A stretch of DNA of 64,000 bases from Theocolax elegans (GCA_026168455.1 CM047430.1:3559858-3623857), one strand, 5' to 3'; shown: positions 18,355-31,094, numbered from the stretch's first letter. Program-made: numbers and translations. The notes: generated from the sequence alone by a model not told the origin.

Positions 18355-19221
18355 GCTATTTCACGACAAGTGGTACGATGAAAATTTTAAATCGCTCCAA
18401 AATTTGAAAACAGGCTAGAAATATCTTCCAGAAGATAGAAAAAAAATTTTAGGTGTTAAAAATAATTTGCCTAAGAGTTATTCCACCATGAAAAATGAAA
18501 ATTTTTCTATTTTTTAGAAAAATTTCTATTTTCAAAGCCATTTATCTCAAACTCTGTTGATTTTTTTGAAAAAACATTAGAAACAACTTTTGTTCAAAAT
18601 AATCTTTAGAACTTATCTACCTGGGTTACAATTCTTAATTTTAAAATGTCGAAGAGATAGAACACCCAGAAATATTGAATATCAAAAAAAGGCGACCACG
18701 CCACAATCGATTTTGATCTAACACCGCTCAAAAGATCACATTTTTTGAGAGCTTTCGAATGACGGTGGTTAGATTATTGGCCAAGACCGCTGGTGTAAGT
18801 TATGCCCTAAAATACATGAAAATTAGTGATTTTAGAGGTTTATGGGGTATAACTTACACCATCGGTCTTGGCCAATAATCTAACCACCACCATTCGAAAG
18901 CTCTCAAAAAATGTGATCTTTTGAAGATTTTAAAATTAAGAATTGTAACCCAGGTAGATAAGTTCTAAAGATTATTTTGAACAAAAGTTGTTTCTAATGT
19001 TTTTTCAAAAAAATCAATAGATTTTGAGATAAATGGCTTTGAAAATAGAAATTTTTCTAAAAAATTGAAAAATTTCCATTTTTTATGGTGGAATAACTCT
19101 CAGGCAAATTATTTTTAACACCTAAAAATTTTTCTCTATCTTCTGAAAGATATTTCCAGCCTGTTTTCAAATTTTGGAGCGATTTAAAATTTTCATCGTA
19201 CCACTTGACGTGAAATAGCCC
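18353..19221. mobile_element. Palindromic TA-flanked element C
   Basis: The left end GGGCTATTTCACG is the reverse complement of the right end apart from one base change. Arms of about 430 bp meet at a ~35-bp spacer near 18809-18843. The right arm lacks about 90 bp present in the left (around 18655-18745), so the pairing has an internal loop. TA repeats flank both ends. No coding capacity. The layout of motifs along the arm parallels element D at 53869. Confidence 0.88.
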
Positions 19222-20121
19222 ATATATATATATATATATTCTTTTTCAGGTGGCCTCAGTGATGTCCCCACATCACAACATATATATATTTATAATATTA
19301 CATTTATTGCCGCCTAGCCCGAAATAAATGTATTAGGTGGAAGAATCAGGAGATTTTATAAATTAGAAAAAACTTAGGAAGAATTGGAATCAAGTAAATT
19401 ATTCCATATCATCCAAGTCGCTTTTATAGATTATATAGGAAACGGAAAACCTTGGGAAAACGTCCAATCAAACAAATGTTTTCATATCATCTAATGTTAA
19501 GTTCCGAAATGATAGGATAACGTAAAATAAGGTGACGTGATCCAATCACCTGAGATATTTAACTTTTATTGATTGAGTTTATTTTATTGACTGAGATATT
19601 TATATTTTATTAATTTTATTGAAATTTGATCATTTATTAGCTAGCGCGGTCAGACCTGTTAGGTCGCCCACGATCTGCAGGCGAATGCCTTTGGCAGCGA
19701 TACATCTCATTTTATATGAAGTGTTTGGAAATAAGGATCGACTTCCCATTATTTTCATTTAACAATCTAAATCCTTATAATTTAGCTTCTCTCTCTTCTT
19801 CCGTCTCACGAATATGCATATGGCTATGTTGGTGTGGCATTATCCTTGGGGCGTTTACGTTGTTTAATTTCGCCCGCTTTCGCACTTTCGATAAATTTAT
19901 CACAACAATTTTTTCGACACTTTCATTCTATATTTATTAAATTATTAATAACAATAATTACTATAATAGTATATTTACTATAATAATTATTGCATTTCCG
20001 CATTTGCTTAAAAGAATTTATTCGCTTTAGATTAATTATGTATTTATCTACTTTTGCTCATTAATTTAGTAGCTATAATTTATTTTATTATTCAATCTTT
20101 TTCGAAATAATTTTAATTAAC
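19222..20121. other. AT-rich stretch without a recognised gene
   Basis: Begins with a short TA repeat. After that, only short frames; the 74-codon frame near 19716 has no family resemblance. It may include a decayed left part of the LTR that ends at 20389, but I could not follow the similarity further left than about 20122. Confidence 0.6.
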
Positions 20122-20389
20122 ATAATATATCGATTGTTGATAACGTTTTTTACCTGTCAAAGTCCTAACCCATGAATACCGCCCTCTCCGGCGTATATCC
20201 TAGTTGGCAATTTCGGGCATAGGGCCCAACATACGATATTAAAGCCAAACAAAGTGTTTGGCGTTATTAACGGTATTGGACGGGAATCAAAGTGATTCAC
20301 GGCCGCATCGTGGGACAGTTCACTTAGGTTGGTAAGTTGGGACAGACTAAGCCTAACCGGGGGCCTAACATTCCCCAGTAACCGTTACA
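20122..20389 (+). repeat. Fragment of the TGTAACGG-family LTR
   Basis: Resembles the right end of the solo LTR at 47090-48144: AATACCGCCCTCT, TCCTAGTTGGCAATTT, GGGAATCAAAGTGATTC and the terminal CCGTTACA are shared, in the same orientation. It is more diverged than the two solo LTRs and has no visible partner. Confidence 0.8.
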
Positions 20390-20830
20390 AAATATAAATA
20401 TCTTTCATTAATACTGGGTGATCCAGAAACATAGGTAACATATATATATTCCGGTTCAGGAAATTAATTCGAGTATAATCCCGTCGGAATTTTTAAAAAA
20501 TATTAATTAGGCGAGGCGTAATTAATTTTTGAAATGAGCCAATCAGAGACCGGATTAGAGAAGATAGGTGTACGGCATTGCCGCGTGAGACTAATGCAAC
20601 AGGTGAACGAGCGAAGCGGCCGAGGCGCCTGAACATAGCTGATGCGAATAGCAGAAGCAAAGATTGCGAAAGCGAATGAATCGCAAAATATATTTTACGA
20701 GATTGATTGTATGAATCAAATGTACAATCAAGAAAATGATTTTTATTTAAGTTTAAATTAAACCGCAGACTAATAAATTCATTACTACTATTATTAATTT
20801 ATTTAATAAATCTATGATATGCGTGCGTTA
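20390..20830. other. Unassigned AT-rich segment
   Basis: Contains a GC-richer block (about 20540-20660) with no ORF. I see no feature to name. Confidence 0.5.
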
Positions 20831-22550
20831 TTAAGATCCTACAATTTCTCTATATTTAAAATTACTATTTACTTTTTTAGTTTCATTTTTTACAAATTTG
20901 ACATTAGAATCCGCAGGACTTAAACGAGATTTACAATTATTATAACCAAAACGATCTAAAATTTTATGAGCATAGGCAGTTTGAAACAATTTTAACGTTT
21001 TATTTTTACGATTTCTTTTATTTTGCATTCCAACAAAAACCTCTGCTTCAAAGCTTTTAACCTTAAATTTATCTTTTAACTCAGAAATTAGATGATCTAT
21101 TTGTGATAAATTATCGCTACAAATTATTCCATCATCCACGTAAAGAATTACATATAATTTATAATCATAACAAATTTTAAGATAAAGACACGCATCTTCT
21201 TTTGATTGTTTTAAATCTTGCGAGATAAAAAAATCATGAATTCTTTTGTTCCACTGTCGAGGTTGTTTTAGTCCATATAAACTTTTCTTCAATAAACAAA
21301 CTCTATTATCGATTTCAAAACCATAAGGTTGTTCCATATATATATGATTTCATCCAAATCGCTATAAAGAAATGCCGTTTGAACATCAAATTGCATCATA
21401 TGTAAATCTTCAGCAGCGACAATTGATAACATGGTTTGTACAGTATTATATTTAACAACAGGTGCATGAACTTCATGAAAATCAATTCCTTCCTTTTGAT
21501 AGAAACCATGTATTACAAGTCGAGCTTTGTATTTGTCAATCGATCCATCAGATTTATATTTCTTCTTTAGTACCCACCGATTGGTGATAACGTTTTGATT
21601 TTCAGGCTTGTCTACCAATATCCACGTTTTATTTTCTTTAAGTGAATTTAATTCATTGTTTATTGCAATAATCCACTGTGATGCTTCTTGACTATCCATT
21701 GCTTCTTAAAGAGTTTGTGGATCACCAGCAGAAAACATAGCCTCAGCAATTTTTATTTCAGTCAAATCACTTTTTCTTTGAACAGGATCAAATACTTTAT
21801 AAGCTTTATTTCCATTATTATAACCAAGAAATATCATTTTTATTGAGTTCATCTCCTACTTATTTCGTTGATCTTTAGGTATGTGTACATAATAAATGCT
21901 ACAAAAAATTTTTAAATGGCTAACTGACGGTTTTTCTTCAAACCAGAGTTCATATGGAGTTTTATTATTAACAAAACAATATTGTGAGAAATCATCTTTC
22001 AGTAAAAGAAAATAATTCGATCCGCCTATTGTACTTTGACTCATTTTACCGCAAATGTCAGCGTGAAATAATTCTCCTGGTATTCTCGCTCGTTTAGCTT
22101 CATGTTTTGGAAACGACGTTCTGTGTTGTTTTCTTATTACACATCCTTCGCAAAACGAATCTTTATTTGGTAAACTCGATATATTCATGCCAGTTACACA
22201 ATTATTCGTAATCATATTTCGTAATGTTTGAAAATTAAGATGTCCAAGTTTTTCATGCCACTCCAAAAAATTCATTTTATACAATTTTCCATTATCCCGA
22301 AATCCATCAACCATAAAATTATTTTCTTTAGAAAAAATTACTCGATTACCGCCTTCTTTAAAAATCACTCTTACTCCTTTTTCTGTAGTACGACCAATAG
22401 ACAATAAATTTCGTTTATTTCCGGTACAAACCAAACATCTTTATTGTATACATTTTGAAATTTCCATTCGATAACTTAACTTTGACAGATATATCACCTA
22501 TACCCGAAGCATTTATTAAATTACCGTTACCAACGCGTACTTTATGTTCG
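20831..22550 (-). pseudogene. Ty1/copia polyprotein remnant
   Basis: Read on the minus strand from right to left in the listing. A Gag-pre-integrase stretch leads to an integrase zinc module (WHEKLGHLN, then CEGCVIRKQHR, in 21856-22434). The integrase core starts (FHADICG) but jumps after DDFSQYC to the far end of the core, so two catalytic residues are deleted. Reverse transcriptase follows in 21289-21699 (NRWVLKKKYKSDG, KARLVIHGF) and 20831-21337 with the active site YVDD and the copia-typical LYGLKQPRQW. Stops and frame changes separate the pieces, and the RNase H and both LTRs are missing. Confidence 0.85.
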
Positions 22551-22740
22551 TAGAGTACAAAAACTTAGTGTACATAATGGTACGAACGCACAAACCAATC
22601 TGTGTACAAACTTGTTAATATATATTACGATACTAGCGCTTACTAAAACACATTTGATAAAATTGATACCTACATTATCATATGAATTGTATTATATGTA
22701 TATATTAATAATTATAGAAGAAATTTTTGGAAACTTAATA

Positions 22741-23027
22741 GACCCAAAGGATTAAAGTTGTTTGACAGTGTAATTTTAGCTCCAAGAAATACTGATGTTA
22801 TTGAAATTAACAATGAAATTCTTAATCGAATAACTGGACCACATAACGAATATACAAGCATTGACACCGCAGAAATAAATAATAATGAAAATTTAGCAAA
22901 CATAATTCCAATAGAATTTTTAAACTCGTTAACTCCTAACGGATTACAACGACATACACTGAAATCAAAGAAAGGTCTAATCATAATGTTATCGAGAAAT
23001 TTAAATTTAAATAATGGTTTATGCTGA
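22741..23027 (+). pseudogene. PIF1/Helitron-type helicase C-terminal fragment
   Basis: Conserved end of the PIF1-like helicase found in Helitron Rep/helicase proteins: SVILAPRNTDVIEINNEIL, a PIEFLNSLTPNGLQRH segment, and KKGLIIMLSRNLNLNNGLC. No start codon, Walker motifs or Rep domain are nearby, and the frame ends just before the expected NGTR motif. It is a broken fragment, either from a Helitron or a cellular-type PIF1. I favour Helitron because the neighbourhood is entirely mobile elements. Confidence 0.78.
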
Positions 23028-23974
23028 ACTCGCGAGACGACGACTACGCACATGATGATGATGGAGATGATGAAGAGCACATTTTTACGTAGCTTTTAAA
23101 GGTAGAAAATAAAGCTAGCTCCGCGGCACGGACTGGGCGCATGCTTGGTACTGCGAATGAGAATCGACTGAATTTCAACATATTTGTTTCAACAGACATT
23201 AATACAAATGAAACTTTTTTTATATCAGCATCCCTCCTAGTATAAAGCATAAAATAATAATACATTCCGCTGAGGTAAGAAATCCCTACAAGTAGAATTG
23301 TAAGTCGACAAGCAGATGAACGTTTTTTAAGCTTCTAAAACGACATTGTTAGAGAATTAAAAGTGCTGATTAAAAAAGAGAACAATATTGTGTAAAACAT
23401 TCGTGTTTTCTAAGCACTAAACTTGTAAGTACATATGTACTGATAAAACAATGAAATAATGACGGGTCATCAGGTTTCACGCTGAACGGCACAGGACTTC
23501 GATCAAGTTTCTCGATCGACGGATTAGTACACACTGACTAGGCGATCGCCTAATTTTCCGAAAATGGGATAAGAGTGGGGAACATACACACACACTCTCT
23601 CGCGCTCTTATCCCTACGCATTGTCGCGCGCGTAATTGTACACTCGTAAATGAAACAAACACGTGTCGTCGGTTGGGCTTGCCATACGAAAGGCTCCGAT
23701 GACTTACAATTCGCGAATTTGAATATTCTATTCGTCGTGAATAGATTGTGTGACGAAAGCCCCCCCCCTAGACTCTACTTCCCTCGGGAAGGCCAAATCG
23801 AAAGAAAAGCACAATCTATCCACGACTACGCGCTGTACGCTTTTCTTCTATTCTTCAATTGGAGGCTGCTTCAATGATTCTTCGTGCTTCGTATGATATT
23901 GACTTGTCATTCAGTCACCAAGCCTAGCCTTCGCTGACTGTTCTCACGTACGCCGATGCGTCTTTCCTACCGCT
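23028..23974. other. No recognised gene
   Basis: Mixed-composition stretch with a run of C (about 23761-23768) and short CA repeats. Short frames show no family resemblance. Confidence 0.5.
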
Positions 23975-23984
23975 TTACATGGCA

Positions 23985-24606
23985 ACCCGAGGTGGTACAT
24001 ATCTCTTCACATCGAATATGTGTACCTCGGTCTGTTTCCGACCAGACTTTTCTAGTCTCAGAACTACTGGAGATAGTACTTCTTTAACTTTAAAGGGTCT
24101 GTCATACTTTGGTGCCAGTTTAGCAGACATGCCTTACGCACCTTAGGAAAGTGTACGGCAAATTTAAATCATAAGCCTTGAGGACCTGCTTGAGACATCT
24201 CATAGTTCTGACATATCAGACACCGTGAGACAAATTGGTGGGTATCGTGGTAGATACCTGGCCAATAGTAATCTCTTGCAACGCGTTCGTAAGTTTTTTC
24301 AATTCCCATGTGACCCATAGCTGGGTGGAAATGAGAATCTACTAGAACTCGGTTCCTCTGCTCTAAGGGTAGCACAAGACGCCAGCCTTACTCTCGTTCT
24401 GATACAGAGTCCAGGAGTTTATCGCTTCTAAAACGATATAGCATATCATCCTCAATTTTCCACTTCGGAAATTTTCGAGGGCATGAGCGTACATCGTTTA
24501 ATCTAGCAAAATACCATGGGACTGTAATTACTTCGAACGAGGCAATCTCTTCTTCGTCGGGGTCTGAGTTGATGGCACGAAAAAGCGCGTCCGGGACATA
24601 GTGCAA
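23985..24606 (-). pseudogene. Gypsy integrase remnant
   Basis: 24388-24606 encodes the linker after RNase H (YVPDALFRA). 24169-24375 has the HHCC zinc module (HFHPAMGHMG, CLICQNY). The catalytic core is deleted: the sequence resumes at about 24160 with the C-terminal domain (KLAPKYDRPFKVKEVLSPVV) out of frame. Confidence 0.82.
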
Positions 24607-24617
24607 GGCTCCTTTCT

Positions 24618-24828
24618 AAGGCATGCGATGGCTCGGTCGGTAGGGCGCCGGGCTCGTAATATGGAGGTCCCAGGTTCGATTTCCGGCCCCGGCCGATTGA
24701 TACAAGCACCACTGGCGAATCTATTTTCAACAAGTGCTTTCTTCACCAAGACATCATATGACCTCCGTCGCTGATTAGCACCAGTTTGGGAGCATAAAAA
24801 GAGCGACGTTAAAATAATAAAAAAAAAC
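24618..24828 (+). mobile_element. tRNA-derived SINE, copy 1
   Basis: A tRNA-like head has a box A region (TGGCTCGGTCGGTAGGG, from 24629) and box B GGTTCGATTTC at 24673-24683. A unique body ends in GAGCGACGTTAAAATAAT and an A-rich tail. The direct repeat GGCTCCTTTCT flanks it (24607-24617 and 24829-24839), showing target-primed insertion into the gypsy remnant. A second copy is at 55388-55602. It is not a functional tRNA gene. Confidence 0.92.
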
Positions 24829-24839
24829 GGCTCCTTTCT

Positions 24840-25495
24840 TATGCACTATTTCAAAGTCCCATTGCTGCATTTCAAGTATCCATCGTGCTAACCTACCCGA
24901 CGGCTGCTTGAGATTTTTGAGCCATATGAGAGCACTATGGTCTGTCAAAGCCGTGAATCAAGAGCCCTCAATGTATGGTCTCAATCTCTTAATAGCCCAT
25001 ATGAGAGCCAAGCATTCCTTTTCCATTGTCATGTAATTACGTTCAGCGCGATTTAATAATCGGTTGACGTAGACAACGGATGCTCGAAACCCTCATCGTC
25101 CAGTTGCGTCAACACCGCATTTATTGCTAAGTCACTAGCGTCACTTTGAACGGTAAATGGCTTAGAAAAGTCTGGACGGGCTAATACAGGCGCTTCAGCT
25201 AACGCAACTCTAAGCTGACGGAACGCCTCCTCCTGCTCCTCGCCCCAATCCCAAGCCTGGTCTTTACGCAGCAACTTCGTAAGGGGTGCTTTAATGTCAG
25301 CTTCTCGATTAATGAATCGAGAGTACCAGCCTACTATCCCGAGGAAGGATCTCAGCTGTTTGACATTACGAGGAGTAGGCTAGTTAAGGACTGGAGCGAC
25401 TCGTTACTCATCGGGCCTCACGCCGTCCGCGTCCAATTTGTTCCCAAGGTACGTTACGCTGGAACAACAAAACTCACACTCCTCTCGATTCACTT
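24840..25495 (-). pseudogene. Gypsy RT thumb and RNase H remnant
   Basis: The frame 25053-25274 carries the RT-RNaseH connection and FTVQSDASDLAINAVL with the first RNase H aspartate. Further RNase H sequence follows down to 24840 with an in-frame stop near 24960. The frame is broken near 25080. Confidence 0.8.
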
Positions 25496-26777
25496 TTAGT
25501 TCAGCGTATTCAACGTCCTTAGTACGTATTCGAGCCATTTTAGATGGTCCTCAAAAGTTTCGGTAATGACGATCAAGTCGTCTAGGTAACTAAACACATG
25601 AGGTTCCACCTTAGGCCTGAAAATTGCACCTATAAGCCGTGCAAAGGTCATAGGAGCATTCATGAGGCCAAAAGGCATACTCGTGAACTGCCACAGCCCC
25701 GACCCTGGTACAGCAAATGCAATATAATGCCGGCTCGCCTCGACCATTAATATTTGGAAGTATATTCCTTGCATTATGCAGCTTATCCAATATGGTATCC
25801 ATATTAGGAATTGGATAAGAATCAAGTTTTGTGACTGCATTAAGGTCTCGAAAATCGATACAGAAGCGATAACTTCCTTCGTCTTTGCGGACGATGACCG
25901 GAGCAGCTGACCAATCACTCGCACTCGGTTCAATAATGCCCTTGTCAAACATCTTTTTGACCTCACTCTGGGCAAATTCGAGGACCTTGTGAGACATACG
26001 TCTCGGCTTATGACGGACCGGTCTTGCATCAGACTCAACCTCTAGGTGGTGCTCCTGTAACGTCGTAAAGCCGTGGACGTCTCCCGAGGGTAAGAGTAGG
26101 CTTTCAACTAACTCTTTGACGTGTTTCCGCTGGTCGTCTTGTATCTCCATTATACCAGCACATTCAGCGGAAATCCTCGAATCAATGTCATGAGCTGTAT
26201 CTCTGACGAAGTGTCTCCAATCACTCTCGCCAATACGCCAGATAGTTTCGCCTAATTTGACTTCCATATTCCAATGCTGTAGAAAATCCATACCGAGAAT
26301 GATGGAATGCTCAATATTCTCTACAATTCTCAGTTGGATTATATTGCCAGCAAGGCCTTCTACACAGAATAGAATGTCGATAAGGCGAAGGACTTTAAGT
26401 GCTGGTCCAGCCACACCTTTCACGATAACCTTGACAGGTCTCCATTTAAACTTGTACTGTTCGACAACATCTGATCGTACAAGAGAGACCATGGCGCCAG
26501 GATCGAAAAGTGCTTTAAAGTCATTTCCACCGAGTCGTACCAAAAAGAATAGCCGGTTATCCGATTGGATTCCAGCAATTATCCGATCGGTTTGACTATC
26601 GTAGTTAGGAGTCGATGCCGCGTGCGTCATTTTAGACGTACTTGGTACGGCATCTGCCCCCCCCCCCTGAACTGTACTTCGCGGCAACGAGTTTGCACGG
26701 TTCGTATTATGCACACCATCGACAACTACCTTCTCCACCAAGGGCTCGTTGTTGAGGACAATTTCCTTCTCCACCAA
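25496..26777 (-). pseudogene. Gypsy protease and reverse transcriptase remnant
   Basis: The frame 25611-26777 starts in a poorly conserved linker and contains the protease motif ALFDPGAMVSLV, the hinge DARPVRHKPRRMS, and RT blocks (FDKGIIEPS, CIDFRDLNAVTK). A frame change near 25770 moves the RT palm to the frame at 25496-26038, which has FTSMPFGLMNAP and SYLDDLIVITETF. A run of C at 26656-26665 lies in the linker. Confidence 0.85.
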
Positions 26778-27160
26778 AGGCCCTCTTTACTAGGTGTGTC
26801 ACAACGGGGTGACGATGAGCATCAACCAAAGTAGTTCACTCCGATGGTGCTAAGCGGCTGAGATAACGATCTATTTACGCCTTCTTTAACAATTATATCT
26901 CTGCTACCAGAGTATACTTGCCTTTGGAGTTCCTTAGCCCAATCGGTAGCCTCACGCTTTTGTTGGTCTAATAAGGTTCCTTGTTCTCTTTTACCTTGCA
27001 AAGCTCGGGTGGGATCGACAGGTTGTGTTTTAAGAACTTTTCCATCTGTCGAATCACCAGAACATTTAGGATTCTTACACTCAGACTTACTTTCAACACC
27101 AACTTCGGTCTGAGTGGGAGTTTGATCTCTGTTAAGGGAATGCCATACCTGAATTAAATC

Positions 27161-27820
27161 CTACTATGCCGATACCCGTATATTACATGCACTATTCCTC
27201 CTATTACTATTATTTAATGCAATGACAAACTATAAACGCAGTGGTGCCATATTTGAATGCATATATTACATAAATTATAAGTTCAAAAGTTTGAATTATG
27301 TTAAAATGCGCTCAGAAACTGAAAAATACTATCTCAAACATAACCTCTCCTAGTTAACAGGCAACAACGATTTAATTGAATTTTATAAAAACTGGACAAT
27401 TTTCTAACAGACACAGTGCAGACGCACAATTACACGATACTGACAAATGTTGGAACACTAAAAAAAACAGTCAAAAGTGCACGACGAAGAGATAAATTAA
27501 AAAATACGATTGATACCAAGACGTTGCGAAGCTGGTACTACATATTTACGATGAAAATAAATATAGATTGCCCTTACAAACCTCAAAAAACGAAGTAGAG
27601 GCAATATTGTACATTAACTTAGAATCATTTTTCAGTAAAAGCTAGAAGAATACGTAATCGATTAAAAAATTAAACAAAAAATAAAAACGATATTAATTCT
27701 TTCTAAAAATATGTAATTTCGCAGACGGAAGGGTAAATAAATAATATATATTGTAGACAATCTGTAGGGATTAACCTTAAGCGCCACGCCTACATTGTCC
27801 TGATATATATATATATATAT
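27161..27820. other. AT-rich segment without a recognised gene
   Basis: Only short frames. The last part (27782 on) reads CGCCACGCCTACATTGTCCT followed by TA repeat. The same 30 bases followed by TA repeat recur at 34766. Confidence 0.5.
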
Positions 27821-29475
27821 GGGTGGTTCTCTGTGACATCGAAGATGAAAAAAATAAATATTGCTATAACTGTGGGAATATGTTTTAGAGGTATCCAGTA
27901 GTTCTCCTGAATTTTTTCAGATTTTTTCTGGGCCATTATTTTAAGTTACAGAGAGTCAAAGTTGACATTTTAGCACTTTTTTGCATTATATGCCCATTTT
28001 CATGAATTTTTAGCTCCCAGGGGATGCATTTTTCACTAAAAACATAAAAATGACTTTTTTTGTAAAATTTTCCGAACTTTTCATTAAAAATACTTTTAAA
28101 GACATAAATGTATGCTGTCACACTCTTGTAAGCCATTTAAACCTTAAATAGTGAAAATCAACAATTCTGCTCCGGACTCTGGTAACCTAATACTGCCTAA
28201 AAGATGTCTTTTTATAGTCAGAAACTGCCTAAAAATTTCCAGAGTGGGTCTAAATCATTAAGATCACTTATGGTCAAAATATCCGGGAAAAGTGCCCGAA
28301 ATATTAATAGAAATGTATATTTGTTGCCTTATAACGATGAATCTAGTAGCATGATCATTGCAAACAAATTTATGCACTTACCTTGGAATGGTAGAAAAGT
28401 ATCTCCTCTTGTTTCAGTATCCATCTAATCCCCTGTAAGCTGCTAAAAATACAAATATTATTATAAAATTATAAAAAATTATTTTTGAAACATTTATAAT
28501 GCTGGATTTTTAGTTTTCCATCCCTTACAAGAATTATAATACTAATCTGAAGGATTACTATAAAAGTATCAACATTATTATTATTATTATTCAGCAATAC
28601 ATTGTTTAGATTTCACAAACATGTCACTGTCACGTTATCATATTATTCATTATAATTATATATCCGATTTATTTATATATCTTTTGTATTAAATACGTAT
28701 ATTCAGTTATTGTAATAATGATGTTTATATATTTATAGTAATCCTTCAGATTAGTATTATACTTCTTGTAAGGGATGTAAAACTGAAAATTCAGCATTAT
28801 AAATGTTTAAAAAATAATTTTTTACATTTGTATAATAATATTTATACTTTTAGCAGCTTACAGGGGATTAGATGGATACTGAAATAAGTGAAGATACTTT
28901 TCTACCATTCCAAGGTAAGTGCATAAATTTTTTTGCAATGATCATGCTACTAGATTCATCGTTATAAGGCAACAAATATACATTTCTATTAATATTTCGG
29001 GCACTTTTCCCGGATATTTTGACCATAAGTGATCTTAATGATTTAGACCCACTCTGGAAATTTTTAGGCAGTTTCTGACTATAAAAAGACATCTTTTAGG
29101 CAGTATTAGGTTACCAGAGTCCGGAGCAGAATTGTTGATTTTCACTATTTAAGGTTTAAATGGCTTACAAGAGTGTGACAGCATACATTTATGTCTTTAA
29201 AAGTATTTTTAATGAAAAGTTCGGAAAATTTTACAAAAAAAGTCATATTTATGTTTTTAGTGAAAAATGCATCCCCTGGGAGCTAAAAATTCATGAAAAT
29301 GGGCATATAATGCAAAAAAGTGCTAAAATGTCGACTTTGACTCTCTGTAACTTAAAATAATGGCCCAGAAAAAATCTGAAAAAATTCAGGAGAACTACTG
29401 GATACCTCTAAAACATATTCCCACAGTTATAGCAATATTTATTTTTTTCATCTTCGATGTCACAGAGAACCACCC
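27821..29475. mobile_element. Long palindromic (foldback) element, copy B
   Basis: Uninterrupted 1655-bp copy of element A, with GGGTGGTTCTCTGTGACATC at the left and its complement at the right, flanked by TA repeats. The two arms are nearly perfectly complementary up to a central region around 28540-28750 that itself contains short inverted repeats. It is close to copy A, so both are fairly recent. No transposase. Confidence 0.92.
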
Positions 29476-29688
29476 ATATATATATAGATATACGAAGACG
29501 CGGGAGGAGAGCATATATTATTATTCACCCTACCTGTCCTACCAAGTTCTACAAATCAGAAGTGGGATAAGAACTGTGCAATTGGACGTAACTAACGCCG
29601 TATCGCCGAATGGATTTTAGTTTTGTACTTAAATCGTCACTATATGCTTTGTGCTTCGTGAGTGAGTTGTAATTTCTTGTGCTGATAA

Positions 29689-30559
29689 TTGGGTACGTCA
29701 ACTATCAACACGTTTTCCAAGAAACCAACCGATTACACCGTCGTTCAATTAAAATCCAGATTGCAAAACCTAGGATTGGAAGTAGGAGGGACAAAGAGCG
29801 AATTAATTCTACGACTAGAAGAGAACGATTCTAAAATTTGGGAAAAAATGTCGGCAGAGCATACAACAAAAAATATCAACAACGAGGGGGAATCCTCGGA
29901 CACAAACAATATTGTTGACAAGGATAAACGATCTGCAGACGATGCTCTAGCCGAATTGAGGCGAGTAATGGAAATTTTGAAATTGGAGAAAAATATGATA
30001 CAACGAGAATTACAAGAGTTGAAAGCAAATAACGACAACCAATGTACTGAAATTCTAAGAAATGATACAGCCGACCCATCTGTCTTAACGGTTCGACCAG
30101 GCAGAGATACGGATACTATGCTTAACATAAACAACCTGTGTGGCTTATGGGAAGATTTCGACGGAACCGAAAATTGTTTTGAAAAATGGAAACACCAAGT
30201 CGAATTAATGAAGTCTGCATATGGATTAGATAATGACTCTACTAGGATTTTAATTTGTTTAAAATTGAAAGGTAGAGCTCTCAAGTGGTTCCACTCAAGC
30301 CCAAACCACTTAAAAGTGACAATCGACGAACTATTGAATGAAATGGATTCGATGTTTAACAGTCGGTCGAGCAAACTTAATTTTCGTAAAAAAATTCGAA
30401 CAACGAAAATGGCACTATGACGAATCTTTTAATAATTATTACCACGATAAAGTTATATTGGCAAATCGCGTTCCAATAGACGAAGCAGAGATAATTGAAT
30501 ATAATCGATGGAATCCGGGACACGCAGATGCAGAATTTAGCCCGAATGCAATGATTTAA
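29689..30559 (+). pseudogene. Gag with N-terminal SAP-like domain
   Basis: Open from about 29689 (no clear ATG) to a stop at 30420. Residues ~14-50 fit a SAP motif, a two-helix DNA-binding fold: VVQLKSRLQNLGLEVGGTKS then LILRLEE. Residues ~75-120 form a coiled coil. From ~145 the Gag core is seen (WEDFDGTENCFEKWKHQV, LKGRALKWFHSS). A frame change near 30395 moves the rest to the frame ending at 30559 (KFEQRKWHYDESF). SAP domains bind AT-rich scaffold DNA, so the domain may tether particles or pre-integration complexes to chromatin; that role is inferred. Confidence 0.75.
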
Positions 30560-30611
30560 AGATAAAAACGATTTAAAAGAAGCATTCAGGAATATTTCGT
30601 TACAACGCAGT

Positions 30612-31094
30612 ATGAATAACCAAAATAATCGGACATCAGAAAACTACAAGAAGAAACAAGACACGGAACCAAAGAACGAAGGAAAAGGCGGAATTATACA
30701 AAAAAGATCAGGCGTGATAAAATGCTATAATTGCAATGAAAAAGGGCATATTTCAGCAGAATGCAGCCAACTGAGGCGACCGAGGGGATCATGTTTCGCA
30801 TGCGGTAGTACCGAGCATCAAATCAACCGTTGCCCAGGTAGGATGACTACGGAAAATACAATCAACGCCGTCGAATCATCGAGAAACGTAGCAACCCATA
30901 TGTTGCCAATTAAGTATTCCCTTAAAAATAACAGCGAAAATTGTCATTTTGAATTGTTAGCTATGCTCGACTCAGGCTCACCCGTAAGTCTCATAAAAAA
31001 AAATTATGTACCGAATGAATATATGACGCGATTTTCACACGACGAATTTAATTACTACGGTTTAAATAAGTCTTCGAAAAAGAAGTCGACGTAG
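30612..31094 (+). pseudogene. Nucleocapsid zinc knuckles and protease
   Basis: Two CCHC knuckles (CYNCNEKGHISAEC and CFACGSTEHQINRC) are followed by an aspartic protease start, LAMLDSGSPVSLI, with the usual DSG triad. The frame closes at 31094 inside the protease, and the rest of the protease (ILGRHCLD, about 31160) is in another frame with a further stop. Confidence 0.85.

Larger units (their letters stand above)
23975..27160 (-). mobile_element. Degenerate Ty3/gypsy element, minus strand
   Basis: Reading the minus strand gives a Gag-linker remnant (about 26820-27160), protease, reverse transcriptase, RNase H, integrase zinc module and integrase C-terminus in the order expected of gypsy. 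Several stops, frameshifts, an internal deletion of the integrase core and a SINE insertion inactivate it. No LTRs are visible. Its Pol resembles, but is clearly distinct from, the intact element at 4945 (both have an FDPGA protease). Confidence 0.88.

Noticed and set aside
19716..19940. 74-codon plus-strand ORF with hydrophobic stretches
   Set aside because: Isolated in AT-rich DNA, with no homologue recognised and no neighbouring gene signals; length is within chance expectation.
24622..24690. tRNA gene
   Set aside because: The tRNA-like head lacks a proper acceptor stem, is followed by a SINE body and A-rich tail, and is flanked by a target duplication. A second copy at 55388 has the same layout.
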